DNA from: an uncultured Cyclobacteriaceae bacterium
GTDB lineage: Bacteria; Bacteroidota; Bacteroidia; Cytophagales; Cyclobacteriaceae
Direction of reading: 5' to 3'
DNA length: 64,000 nt
Assembly (NCBI GenBank): GCA_905479015.1
Contig: CAJQKV010000043.1
Location: 1 to 64,000, forward strand
The notes under the pieces are model-generated. The model had not been told where the DNA came from and did no database searches. It worked only from the letters and a program-made list of their open reading frames with translations. Below are positions 8,810 to 16,888 of this stretch, piece after piece (position 1 is the first letter of the stretch; every line of letters starts with the position of its first letter). The translations under genes and the position numbers were made by a program.

Positions 8810-10053
8810 TGAACGAAGATTTAATTCAAAATGATGCGGTAATATTTGGTATCCTGATGTTGATTTTGGGAGCTGTTTTTTATACCTCAGACAGTAAGTT
8901 ATGGTTTTGGAAAAAATTCTATGGTTGGGTTCCATCCGTACTTGTTTGTTATTTTTTACCGTCGTTACTTTATAGTTTTGGTATCATTGACCCTACAAAG
9001 TCTAATTTATATTTCATGGCTTCTCGGTATTTATTGCCGACCAGTTTGATTTTATTAACGCTTTCGGTAGATGTTAAGGAGCTCATAAAATTAGGTCCTA
9101 AGGCCATCATTATGTTCTTTACAGGTACCATCGGTATTATCTTAGGGGGCCCTATAGCCCTTCTTTTGATTTCTTATATTGTCCCTGAAGTCATCAATGC
9201 GCCACCTACTGAAGAAATATGGCGAGGCATGACTACCATTGCGGGCTCATGGATTGGAGGTTCTGCCAATCAAACAGCAATGAAAGAAGTTTTTGAAGTA
9301 GGTGGACCCTTGTTCTCGAAGATGGTGGCGGTAGATGTGATCATGGGTAATTTATGGCTTGCCATTTTAATGCTAGGTATAGGTAAAAACAAAAAGATCA
9401 ACCAATTATTAAAGGCCGATGATCGAGCCATTGAAAATTTAAAAAATCGGATGGAAGATTTCCAACAGAAATCTGCAAAAACAGCTTCTTTATCAGATAT
9501 TGTTAAGATTTTGGCCATTGGTTTTGGATGTATGGGCTTGTCTCATTTTTTGAGTGATCTCATTGCCCCTTATTTGAGTACCAATTTTCCACAGTTGCAA
9601 GATTATAGTTTGACCTCAGGGTTCTTTTGGATCGTAGTGATTGCCGCCACATTGGGTGTTGCGCTGTCTTTTACTCGTGCGCGATCTTTGGAGCATGTAG
9701 GGGCATCAAAATTGGGTAGTTTGATGGTTTATGTTTTGATTGCTACCATTGGCATGAACATGGATATATTGGCTGTTTTTGAAAATCCAGGCTTGTTTTT
9801 AATTGGATTTATTTGGATTGGTTTTCATGCCATATTACTGATCGTAGTAGCTAAAATCATCAAGGCCCCCTATTTCTTTATAGCGGTAGGTAGTCAGGCC
9901 AACGTGGGAGGGGCTGCGTCTGCACCTATTGTAGCGGCCTATTTCAGTCCATCTTTAGCTCCCGTAGGTGTGCTATTGGCCGTGCTAGGATATGTTGTGG
10001 GTACTTATGGGGCCTATATTTGTGGTTTATTGCTCCAAGGAGTATCGCCATGA
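8809..10053 (+). CDS. DUF819 family integral membrane protein
   Basis: A 414-residue polytopic membrane protein with about ten helices, matching the DUF819 (YjcL-like) family, a putative transporter group. Typical features are the two glycine-rich half-repeats, IAGSWIGGSANQTAMKE and GSQANVGGAASAPIVAAYF, which resemble substrate-binding segments in inverted-repeat transporters. The substrate is unknown. It is coupled to the NUDIX gene by a one-base overlap, so the two products may serve one process. Confidence 0.83.
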   Translation: MNEDLIQNDAVIFGILMLILGAVFYTSDSKLWFWKKFYGWVPSVLVCYFLPSLLYSFGIIDPTKSNLYFMASRYLLPTSLILLTLSVDVKELIKLGPKAIIMFFTGTIGIILGGPIALLLISYIVPEVINAPPTEEIWRGMTTIAGSWIGGSANQTAMKEVFEVGGPLFSKMVAVDVIMGNLWLAILMLGIGKNKKINQLLKADDRAIENLKNRMEDFQQKSAKTASLSDIVKILAIGFGCMGLSHFLSDLIAPYLSTNFPQLQDYSLTSGFFWIVVIAATLGVALSFTRARSLEHVGASKLGSLMVYVLIATIGMNMDILAVFENPGLFLIGFIWIGFHAILLIVVAKIIKAPYFFIAVGSQANVGGAASAPIVAAYFSPSLAPVGVLLAVLGYVVGTYGAYICGLLLQGVSP

Positions 10054-10059
10054 ATGGCG
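10046..10059. terminator. Short hairpin at the end of the DUF819 gene
   Basis: CGCCAT-GA-ATGGCG is a perfect 6-bp stem spanning the stop codon of the DUF819 gene, in the 20-bp space between convergent genes. It has no U-tract, so it is at best a weak bidirectional terminator. Confidence 0.25.
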
Positions 10060-10073
10060 TGAAGGGGCCAGTT

Positions 10074-10880
10074 TTAAATGGTTGAACGACTGTTTTGGGT
10101 AGCTTCCTCTGCCATTTTTTGTGCCCGTTCGACCCCTAAATATTTTTCAATTCCGTAATGGCCTAAATAAATGAGGGGAGTGCTCAAAATGGCAATGACA
10201 AATTTGAAGATATAATTGACAGATCCCACAGCCAATACTTGAGCAAGTGGCCATTGACTTTCTACGGGAGCCAATAGATAGAAGGCTAAAAAAAGAACAA
10301 TGAAGCTATCGATTAATTGAGAGATCAGCGTAGAGCCAGTTGCTCTTAACCAAATTAATTTGGGCCCCGTAAATTGCCTGAGCTTTTGAAAAATATAGAC
10401 GTCTAATAATTGGCCTATTAGGAAAGCAACTAAACTTCCCACAATAATACCCAGACCTTGGGTGAAAATTTTATTGAAAGCCAAGTCTATATTAAAGACA
10501 TTTCCGAGCGCATCTAGCGCATTGATTTCTAGCCAAAACTGGGCGGGAGGCAATAGGGTGATGGTATAGATAATAAGGAAGGCATAGCTGATCAAACCAG
10601 CGGTCAATAAGCTGATTTTTTTAATGCCTTCCCTACCAAAGTATTCATTGATAATATCAGTAGTTAAAAAAACCACAGGCCATAAAATGACCCCTGCGGT
10701 AAGGTTAAAATCAAGATTAAAACCTAAGATTTCAATATGAGCAGGCGCGACACCTATTATTTTTTCTGCAGAAAAAATTTTAACACCCATGATTTCGGCA
10801 AGCAAGGCATTGGTGATAAATATACCTGAAAGTATCAAGAAGAGTTGTTGTTTTTTTCCTGTAGCTAGGGTCTTACTCAT
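10074..10880 (-). CDS. yhhQ: Queuosine precursor transporter, YhhQ family
   Basis: A membrane protein of about 268 residues of the YhhQ/COG1738 family, which imports queuosine precursors such as preQ0 and preQ1 for tRNA modification. Helices are visible from residue 10 onward; typical segments are FNLTAGVILWPVVFLTTDIINEYFG and a conserved GS-A-LIGQLLDVYIF stretch. I prefer the ATG at 10880 because it overlaps the rnz stop as ATGAGTAA; an in-frame ATG at 10889 also exists. It is the last gene of the purC-STAS-rnz transcript. Confidence 0.85.
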   Translation of the reverse strand: MSKTLATGKKQQLFLILSGIFITNALLAEIMGVKIFSAEKIIGVAPAHIEILGFNLDFNLTAGVILWPVVFLTTDIINEYFGREGIKKISLLTAGLISYAFLIIYTITLLPPAQFWLEINALDALGNVFNIDLAFNKIFTQGLGIIVGSLVAFLIGQLLDVYIFQKLRQFTGPKLIWLRATGSTLISQLIDSFIVLFLAFYLLAPVESQWPLAQVLAVGSVNYIFKFVIAILSTPLIYLGHYGIEKYLGVERAQKMAEEATQNSRSTI

Positions 10881-11790
10881 TGATTTCAAATATACGACCC
10901 TCTAAGGCCAAGTGGGCATTTTCAAATTCAGTTTGCACTTCCCCTAATAAGGGACTCAAATCTTTGTATCGAGTAGAAAAATGACCAACGATTAGCTTAC
11001 CTACTGCTGCTGCTGCTGCGATGCGTCCTGCTTGCGCCGCGGTGCTATGATAGGTCAGATTTGCGCGCTCTTTATGCTCCTCCATAAAGGTGGCCTCATG
11101 ATAAAGTAAATCGACCCCTTTAATCCATTTCACAAGCTCTTCATCGTATTTTGTATCTGAACAGAAAGCGTATGAGTGATGCTTTCTTGGGGGGAGCGTA
11201 AATTCTTCATTCAAATACTTTGTCCTACCATCTTCATGGAGCACATCAATGCCTGATTTGAGTTGTTTGATTTCTAAAGCATTTAACGTTTCATTGAGGT
11301 GAGTCTTATTCAGTCTCCTCAAATTTGGTTTTTCCTCAAACAAAAATCCGTTACAAGGAATGGAATGCTTCACAGGAATACTCTTGATCGTAAGTTTAGG
11401 CAGATCCACGAGGAGTTCTTGAACCCCTTCTTTCCATTCAGTCAGTTCAATGGGGAAGTTGAATACCGTTTTTGAATGTTTGAGTTGAATTGTGATGATT
11501 TCAGAAAGCCCGGGTGGACCAATCAAGGACAATGCTTGTTTCCGTCCATAGAGCTGCATCGTCGAGAGAAGTCCAAGCAATCCGTAATAGTGATCACCGT
11601 GAAGATGGCTGATCAAGATATGATTGATCTTGGAGAGTTTTACATTATACTTTTTGGCTTGTAGTTGGGTACTCTCTCCACAGTCAACCATGAAGTGTTT
11701 ATTATCCACTTCAATAATCTGAGAGGTATGATGCCGGTTGTAGGCAAAAGAAGCTGCATTAGATCCTAATATTTTGACTGAAATACTCAA
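10873..11790 (-). CDS. rnz: Ribonuclease Z (tRNA 3' endonuclease)
   Basis: A 305-residue tRNase Z of the metallo-beta-lactamase fold that trims 3' trailers of tRNA precursors. Zinc ligands: HLHGDHYYG (about residues 62-70), an aspartate in FCSDTKYDEE and GHFS (about 268-271); the exosite region is in the middle. The start is a TTG at 11790, directly after the STAS stop and preceded by AAGAAGG; no ATG fits the conserved N-terminus (ISVKILGSNAA), so TTG appears to be the true start. Its product may act on the three tRNAs in this window. Confidence 0.92.
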   Translation of the reverse strand: MSISVKILGSNAASFAYNRHHTSQIIEVDNKHFMVDCGESTQLQAKKYNVKLSKINHILISHLHGDHYYGLLGLLSTMQLYGRKQALSLIGPPGLSEIITIQLKHSKTVFNFPIELTEWKEGVQELLVDLPKLTIKSIPVKHSIPCNGFLFEEKPNLRRLNKTHLNETLNALEIKQLKSGIDVLHEDGRTKYLNEEFTLPPRKHHSYAFCSDTKYDEELVKWIKGVDLLYHEATFMEEHKERANLTYHSTAAQAGRIAAAAAVGKLIVGHFSTRYKDLSPLLGEVQTEFENAHLALEGRIFEINE

Positions 11791-12162
11791 TTAACCTTCT
11801 TTTTTGAGCATGTTTTCAAGATCGGTTAGCATGACAAACTCTATGGCTTCTTCAGAGGTAGGTACGAAGTCTAGTTTATTAGCTGACGGGTTGTTTTTGA
11901 TTAATTTTTCTAGTTCCAGAGGGATCTCACAAAGGATAAAAGAACCTAATTCTTTAAAGATATCATGACCCAAGGTGATTATAGGTAAACTAGAGGCATC
12001 GAATCGAGTCATGTGGTTCATATCTATAATGACATGACTTATTTTTTTCGATTGAATCTCTGTGAATAACTTTTTAAAATGGGTGTGATGGCTTTCACTG
12101 AGCTGGGATTCTAGTATTTCAATAAGCGTATAATTTTCTTGCTCAGTAATTTGGTATTTCAT
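11791..12162 (-). CDS. STAS-domain protein (anti-sigma-factor-antagonist fold)
   Basis: A protein of about 123 residues that is entirely a STAS domain, like SpoIIAA/RsbV-type antagonists. The segment VIIDMNHMTRFDASSLPII holds the position where these proteins carry the regulatory phosphoserine, here within DASS. I chose the ATG at 12162, which overlaps the purC stop as ATGA; an in-frame ATG at 12177 lies inside purC. No anti-sigma kinase is nearby, so its partner is unknown. It sits between purC and rnz with no spacer. Confidence 0.7.
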   Translation of the reverse strand: MKYQITEQENYTLIEILESQLSESHHTHFKKLFTEIQSKKISHVIIDMNHMTRFDASSLPIITLGHDIFKELGSFILCEIPLELEKLIKNNPSANKLDFVPTSEEAIEFVMLTDLENMLKKEG

Positions 12163-13103
12163 GATGTTTTGATCCAATTTAAAACATTTTGTTCTACCCG
12201 ATTGAGCATCTCATTTTGTGCTGATCGAATGAATTTTTCCCCCGTTATTTTTTCATATAGTTCAATATATCTCTCGGAGATGGTTTGAACAAATTCAGAG
12301 CTGATAAGAGGTATTTTTTGTCCCTCTAAACCTTGGAAACCCTGCTCGATAAGCCATTCTCTGACGAATTCTTTGGACAGCTGTCTTTGGGCTATGTTTT
12401 GCGCTTGGTGTCTTGGATAAGAATCTAAATAAAAATATCTCGAAGAATCAGGAGTATGAATTTCATCAATCAGCGTGATTTCATCCTTGAATAGACCAAA
12501 TTCATATTTGGTATCGACTAAGATGAGACCTTGTTTTCCCGCCAATTCAGTTCCCCGCTGAAAAAGGGCCCTTGTATAAGACTCCAATTGTTCATATTGG
12601 GCAAGTGAGATCAGCTGCTGTGCTATAATATCTTGTTTTGAGATGTCTTCATCGTGGCCTACCGCTGCTTTAGTGGTAGGGGTAATGATAGGTTCTGGTA
12701 ATCGATCATTCTCTTTAAGCCCATCAGGTAATGACACTCCACAAAGGGTTCGTTTCCCTGCTTTATAGGTTCTCCAGGCGTGACCTGCTAAATATCCTCG
12801 AATGACCATTTCTACGGGAAAAGGTTCACATTTTTTACCGATACTTACATTGGGATCCGGAATGGCTAAAATCCAATTGGGGACGATGTCTTCGGTAGCT
12901 TTTAGAAAATGTGCGGCAATTTGATTGAGTACCTGTCCTTTAAAAGGGATGGCGTTTGGTAAGACCACATCAAAAGCGGAAAGTCGATCACTGGCCACCA
13001 TGATCAATTTATCATCAAAAAAGTAGACATCTCTTACCTTACCTTTATAGTGACCCGTTTGATTGGGAAATTTGAACTGAGTGTTTTGTATACCAGCATT
13101 CAT
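12159..13103 (-). CDS. purC: SAICAR synthase (PurC)
   Basis: Phosphoribosylaminoimidazole-succinocarboxamide synthase, the ATP-dependent step joining CAIR and aspartate in purine synthesis. About 314 residues, the long form resembling yeast Ade1. Recognisable elements are GKVRDVYFFDDKLIMVASDRLSAFD near the N-terminus, VEMVIRGYLAGHAW and LILVDTKYEFG with DEIHTPDSSRY (substrate and Mg binding). The start is ATG at 13103; a TTG nine bases upstream is less likely. It heads the leftward purC-STAS-rnz-yhhQ set. Confidence 0.93.
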   Translation of the reverse strand: MNAGIQNTQFKFPNQTGHYKGKVRDVYFFDDKLIMVASDRLSAFDVVLPNAIPFKGQVLNQIAAHFLKATEDIVPNWILAIPDPNVSIGKKCEPFPVEMVIRGYLAGHAWRTYKAGKRTLCGVSLPDGLKENDRLPEPIITPTTKAAVGHDEDISKQDIIAQQLISLAQYEQLESYTRALFQRGTELAGKQGLILVDTKYEFGLFKDEITLIDEIHTPDSSRYFYLDSYPRHQAQNIAQRQLSKEFVREWLIEQGFQGLEGQKIPLISSEFVQTISERYIELYEKITGEKFIRSAQNEMLNRVEQNVLNWIKTS

Positions 13104-13144
13104 GAAAAACAAATATAAGGATTTAGCTACTGCAAAAGTGAATG

Positions 13145-14515
13145 TTAGGGTCGATTAATATCCTCTTTCGATACGATCAAGCCTTTTCGATAGGTTTCTT
13201 TTAAAATAGGCCGACCCTTTGAGTTGTAATAGATCCAATCATTGGTCCGTCGTCCACGATAATAATAACCTTCATATTGTTTGTTACCATTTTCAAAAAA
13301 GTGAATGAACTTCCCCTCGAGTTCATTGAATTTATAGGTAGCGTATTCTTTTGGTTTTCCACGCGTGTAAAACGATTTCCATTGACCCGACTTTACACCA
13401 AAAACATATTTTTTTGAACTTAGGGTATCAAGATCATTCAAGGTCAATTCGACACCATTGATCTTCCCATTCTCATAAGGTGTTAACTTGTAGAGTTTAT
13501 TCTTTTTGGTATAATATTTCCATACTCCGTGAGGGGCCTGATCCTTGAATTTTTTCTCTGACGCCAGCACCCCATTGTTGTGGTATTCTAAAATTTCACC
13601 ATTCTTTCCGCTATTGCTAAATTTGGATACTTTAATTATTACGCCTTTTTTATTGTACTCGGTATTATTTCCAATTAAAAAGCCTCTATTATATTTAAGT
13701 TTGGCCTTTAAGGAGCCGTCGGTATGGTATCCGAAATAATCTCCTTGAAGTTGCCCATCTTGATAATTCCCGAGTGAGGAAAGTGCTCCGTTGGCATGGT
13801 ATTTTTTAATATATCCAGACCGTTTACCCCGATCATTAAACACCTCTAATTCAAGATTTCCATTGGGATAAAAGGTTTTATAAAGGCCGTTTAAAAGGCC
13901 ATTTTCATAGGTGGCTTCAAGCATAATGGTTCCTGACTCATAGTATTGCTTGACAAGACCATTGGGTTTACCTGAGGTATAAATAATGTCTTCTTTTTTA
14001 TTGCCGTTAGTATGATAGGTAGTGACGAGACCGTCGGGCTTTCCTTTTTTGAACTCAGAACTTCCTTTAACGCGTCCACTGGGATGGTATAGTTTTACCG
14101 CTCCCAAAAGGCTGTCTTGTCTGAAAACAGCTTCTTGGATCAATACGCCATCTGAGTTGTAAACCAGTGTCACTCCTTCTTTTGCTCCTTTTTCATAATT
14201 ACTGGTCCGTTGAATGGTCCCGTTGGGATAGTAATTGATGAAGGTACCTGCTCTTAAATTATCATCATATTCTCCTTTAATGATTAAATGGCCATCCGCA
14301 TCAAACTTTTTGTAGGGTCCTTGAAGAATGGCAGTATCTTTCCATACGATATGATAAGCCTCATTGATCAGTCTTTTAGTCTCATCATAATAAGTTTTTA
14401 TTTCTTGTTGGCTCCAACAAAGTTGACTGATAAATAAGTAGCAAAGCATCAACAAAGATCTCATGAAGATTTTGGAGAAGATGGGGGCATATGATGTGTT
14501 TTTCTTAGATAACAT
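13145..14515 (-). CDS. Exported YwqK/MORN-like repeat protein
   Basis: A 456-residue protein with an N-terminal signal peptide (SLLMLCYLFISQLCWSQ). The rest consists of about sixteen 22-24-residue repeats of the pattern Y-x-x-x-G-x-x-x-G-x-x-x-x-Y-x-x-N-G, as in MORN repeats and the YwqK family often labelled as an antitoxin. There is no toxin gene beside it, so that label carries no weight here. A structural or surface role is possible but unproved. The start carries a longer N-terminal tail before the signal; ATG codons at 14515 and 14461 are both possible. Confidence 0.75.
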   Translation of the reverse strand: MLSKKNTSYAPIFSKIFMRSLLMLCYLFISQLCWSQQEIKTYYDETKRLINEAYHIVWKDTAILQGPYKKFDADGHLIIKGEYDDNLRAGTFINYYPNGTIQRTSNYEKGAKEGVTLVYNSDGVLIQEAVFRQDSLLGAVKLYHPSGRVKGSSEFKKGKPDGLVTTYHTNGNKKEDIIYTSGKPNGLVKQYYESGTIMLEATYENGLLNGLYKTFYPNGNLELEVFNDRGKRSGYIKKYHANGALSSLGNYQDGQLQGDYFGYHTDGSLKAKLKYNRGFLIGNNTEYNKKGVIIKVSKFSNSGKNGEILEYHNNGVLASEKKFKDQAPHGVWKYYTKKNKLYKLTPYENGKINGVELTLNDLDTLSSKKYVFGVKSGQWKSFYTRGKPKEYATYKFNELEGKFIHFFENGNKQYEGYYYRGRRTNDWIYYNSKGRPILKETYRKGLIVSKEDINRP

Positions 14516-14611
14516 TAAGAATGAGGCCGCAGATGACAGCTGTATTTCTGCTCTTAGTAGATAGAATTAACATAAAGATGAGGACGTTTTTTATTTCAAA
14601 ATCGATAAAAA

Positions 14612-15499
14612 TCACCAATCAGGTTTTCCTTTGTCTTGCTTTTCTGTTGCTTTCCTTTTTTGCTGCTGAATATATTGAATTTCTCCATTGCGCATGGCTT
14701 CAAGGATCATTTCGGCTTTTTCAGGACTGATATTCATTTCAGCTAATTTTTCTTGAGTGCTCTTATCTGCTTCTGATTTTTCATCAGCGGGATCTTCTGA
14801 TTGGGATTCGTCTTGATTCTCTTCTTCACTCGAGTCATCCTTTTGATCTTGCTCCTTCTCATCACCTTCCTGATCCTTTTGCTCTTCATTTTCTGAATCG
14901 CTTTCTTGATTCTGATCTTCTTGATCTTCCTTATTTTCCTGATCTTCCTTATTTTCCTGATCTTCTTTATTTTCCTGATCTTCCTTATTTTCTTGATCTT
15001 CCTTGTCTTCTTGATCTTCCTTGTCTTCTTGATCTTCTTTGTCTTCTTGATCTTCTTTGTTTTCTTGATCTTGACTTTCTTGCATTAATTTTTTGACCAA
15101 TTCAAAATCATATTTTGCATCTGAATTAGCTGGGTTTGCTTTGATGGAAGCTTTCAGATAGGCCAATGATTCTTTTAGGTTTTTATTGGATTTCGAGATC
15201 ACTCCCAGTTGCTGATAAGCAATTGACTTCAAGGCGGCATTTGAGGATAAGGTTGCTTGGTTGTATGCGGTGCGGGCTTGGGCCGTATCTCCCATTTGAT
15301 GATACGCATGACCTAAATTCAAATGAATGGCATCTTCATTTACATTGAGTGAATCCATCAAAAATTTATATTGACTGACGGCTTGGGAGAAGTCTTCAGC
15401 AAGAAATGATTGTTCCGCATCTGCTTTATAAGCATTGATTAGGGCAATGTCATTTGGATCATTGACCCATATCAACAAAAGCAAAATCACAAACTTCAT
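14612..15499 (-). CDS. batC: BatC-like TPR protein with acidic repeat tail
   Basis: A 295-residue protein: signal peptide (residues 1-15), three to four tetratricopeptide repeats (about 20-140), then a highly acidic low-complexity region (about 145-245) built of repeated QENKED / QEDKED hexapeptides, and a short conserved C-terminal helix (MNISPEKAEMILEAMRNGE). This architecture matches BatC of the Bacteroidota Bat (aerotolerance) cluster. It overlaps batB by 4 nt (ATGA). Its function in the periplasm is not well defined. The C-terminal helix is the usual end of BatC proteins. Confidence 0.75.
   Translation of the reverse strand: MKFVILLLLIWVNDPNDIALINAYKADAEQSFLAEDFSQAVSQYKFLMDSLNVNEDAIHLNLGHAYHQMGDTAQARTAYNQATLSSNAALKSIAYQQLGVISKSNKNLKESLAYLKASIKANPANSDAKYDFELVKKLMQESQDQENKEDQEDKEDQEDKEDQEDKEDQENKEDQENKEDQENKEDQENKEDQEDQNQESDSENEEQKDQEGDEKEQDQKDDSSEEENQDESQSEDPADEKSEADKSTQEKLAEMNISPEKAEMILEAMRNGEIQYIQQQKRKATEKQDKGKPDW
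14912..15075. repeat. Imperfect 18-bp tandem repeats inside batC
   Basis: Nine or so head-to-tail copies of an 18-bp unit related to CTTCCTTATTTTCCTGAT (plus-strand reading) encode the QEN/QED-KED hexapeptides. Copies differ mainly at CCT/TCT and TTA/TTG positions. The period is a multiple of three, so slippage would change the tail length without breaking the frame. Confidence 0.85.
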
Positions 15500-16503
15500 A
15501 GACTGATAATTTTAAGGGTGATTAAAACGTCACCCATGAGTAAAAATGCAGCAAATATTAAGAAATAGAAATATTTATTTGATTTTGTATCGATATTTTT
15601 TGAATCTCTGAGTTCTCCCTCTATCAGATTAATCGTATTTATGAGCTTATTGACGTCATTTCTTGATTGATTAATTTCAAAATATTTACCGTTGGTTTTG
15701 TTTGCCAATCGCTTGAGCGCGGTAGTGTTGAGTTTAGATTGGACTTCATTACCGGCTCTATCTGTTTTGAAACCTCTATTAGTTTTAATTTTACTGCCCA
15801 TTTCGGTTCCCACTCCGAGCGTAAATAATTTAATATTTGCCTCTTCAATTTTTTTACCTATCTCTTCCGTTTCTTCACCAAAATCTTCACCATCACTGAT
15901 CAATATGATCACTTTTGATTTTTGTCTGATACTTGCATTTTTGTCTGAACTTAATTTGTCTAGAGCCAGTTTAAGAGGCGGTGCGAAATCGGTCCCCGTA
16001 TTGGGCACCAAAGAGGTATTTAAGGTTTGAATAAACAGCGTTAACGCATTGTTATCATACGTCAGCGGGCATTGCATGAAGGCCTCATTACTGAACATGA
16101 TCAGACCTTTTCTATCAGAGTTAAAGGCTTCAATGATATTTTTTAACTCGAATTTCACTCTTTCAAGGCGGGTGGGCTGAACATCGAAGGCATTCATGGA
16201 TTGAGATAAGTCGACACAAATAAAAATATCTTTACCCATGGACTTAACTTCTTTGGTAGCCTCGCCAAAGGAAGGCCCAAGTAAGGCGACTAAAAACAAA
16301 GAAAAATAGGTCAATCTTAAAAGGAACTTCCATAAAAATTGTTTTGAAGAACTCTTTATGGACTTGTTTATCCTCATTACTTTGTTCATGAAGATGGCAT
16401 AAAACAGCAAAAAGAGGAAAATGCTTGTGTATTCAAAAATGCCTAAAGAATGTGCCCACGTCATATATTCTGCAAATGTTGCACAACAAGTTAATTCGTC
16501 CAA
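15496..16503 (-). CDS. batB: BatB-like von Willebrand factor A membrane protein
   Basis: A 335-residue VWA protein of the Bat family. Two N-terminal membrane helices (about residues 20-38 and 55-78) and one C-terminal helix (about 312-332) flank a VWA domain with an intact MIDAS motif (DLSQS at about 97-101, later TGTD and SDGEDF). In relatives the Bat proteins sit together with a MoxR ATPase and a DUF58 protein and are linked to stress tolerance; neither those genes nor batA, batD or batE are present here. It starts 115 nt from the tRNA-Ser gene, divergently. Confidence 0.78.
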   Translation of the reverse strand: MDELTCCATFAEYMTWAHSLGIFEYTSIFLFLLFYAIFMNKVMRINKSIKSSSKQFLWKFLLRLTYFSLFLVALLGPSFGEATKEVKSMGKDIFICVDLSQSMNAFDVQPTRLERVKFELKNIIEAFNSDRKGLIMFSNEAFMQCPLTYDNNALTLFIQTLNTSLVPNTGTDFAPPLKLALDKLSSDKNASIRQKSKVIILISDGEDFGEETEEIGKKIEEANIKLFTLGVGTEMGSKIKTNRGFKTDRAGNEVQSKLNTTALKRLANKTNGKYFEINQSRNDVNKLINTINLIEGELRDSKNIDTKSNKYFYFLIFAAFLLMGDVLITLKIISL

Positions 16504-16589
16504 ATTTATTGGCAGTCAATTAACAAAAATTAAGGATTGATTTTAATATTTTTTTTTCCTCAGGGGACCAATGTTTTCAATTGACCTAC

Positions 16590-16597
16590 TATATTTG
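16590..16597 (+). promoter_or_regulatory. -7 box upstream of the tRNA-Ser/tRNA-Arg pair
   Basis: TATATTTG matches the Bacteroidota TAnnTTTG element and lies 21 nt before the tRNA-Ser 5' end. No good TTG is present at the -33 position, so support is partial. Confidence 0.45.
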
Positions 16598-16618
16598 CAA
16601 TCTTTTTAGAAGAGCTAC

Positions 16619-16712
<94 letters not shown>

Positions 16713-16721
16713 ACATTAAAT

Positions 16722-16795
16722 GCGCTCATAGCTCAACTGGATAGAGCACCGCCCTTCTAAGGCGGGGGTTCGGGGTTCGACTCCCTGTGGGCGTA
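16722..16795 (+). tRNA. tRNA-Arg (TCT)
   Basis: A 74-nt tRNA, 16 nt after tRNA-Ser. The acceptor GCGCTCA pairs with TGGGCGT (with G-U pairs) and the discriminator is A. Anticodon stem CCGCC/GGCGG encloses the loop CTTCTAA, giving anticodon TCT for AGA/AGG. T-arm CGGGGTTCGACTCCCTG. CCA is not encoded. The two tRNAs are probably co-transcribed. Confidence 0.96.
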
Positions 16796-16888
16796 CTTTT
16801 ATAAATGCAATTTTCTTTTAGTAAGTTTAGTGTGTTTTTATTTTCTTTTTTGTCTGCAACATTTACCCAACGCTAATCATAATTTGAT

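Noticed and set aside
13110-13117. -7 box TATATTTG on the minus strand just before purC
   Set aside because: It is only 6 nt from the ATG, which would make a leaderless transcript, and the upstream TTG spacing is wrong.
13145-14515. Toxin-antitoxin locus suggested by the YwqK family name
   Set aside because: No toxin-like gene adjoins it and the protein is exported and much longer than antitoxins.
14906-15088. Plus-strand open frame made of Phe-Leu-Ile repeats opposite batC
   Set aside because: It is the mirror of the acidic QEN/KED repeats on the coding strand; no start context and no plausible protein.
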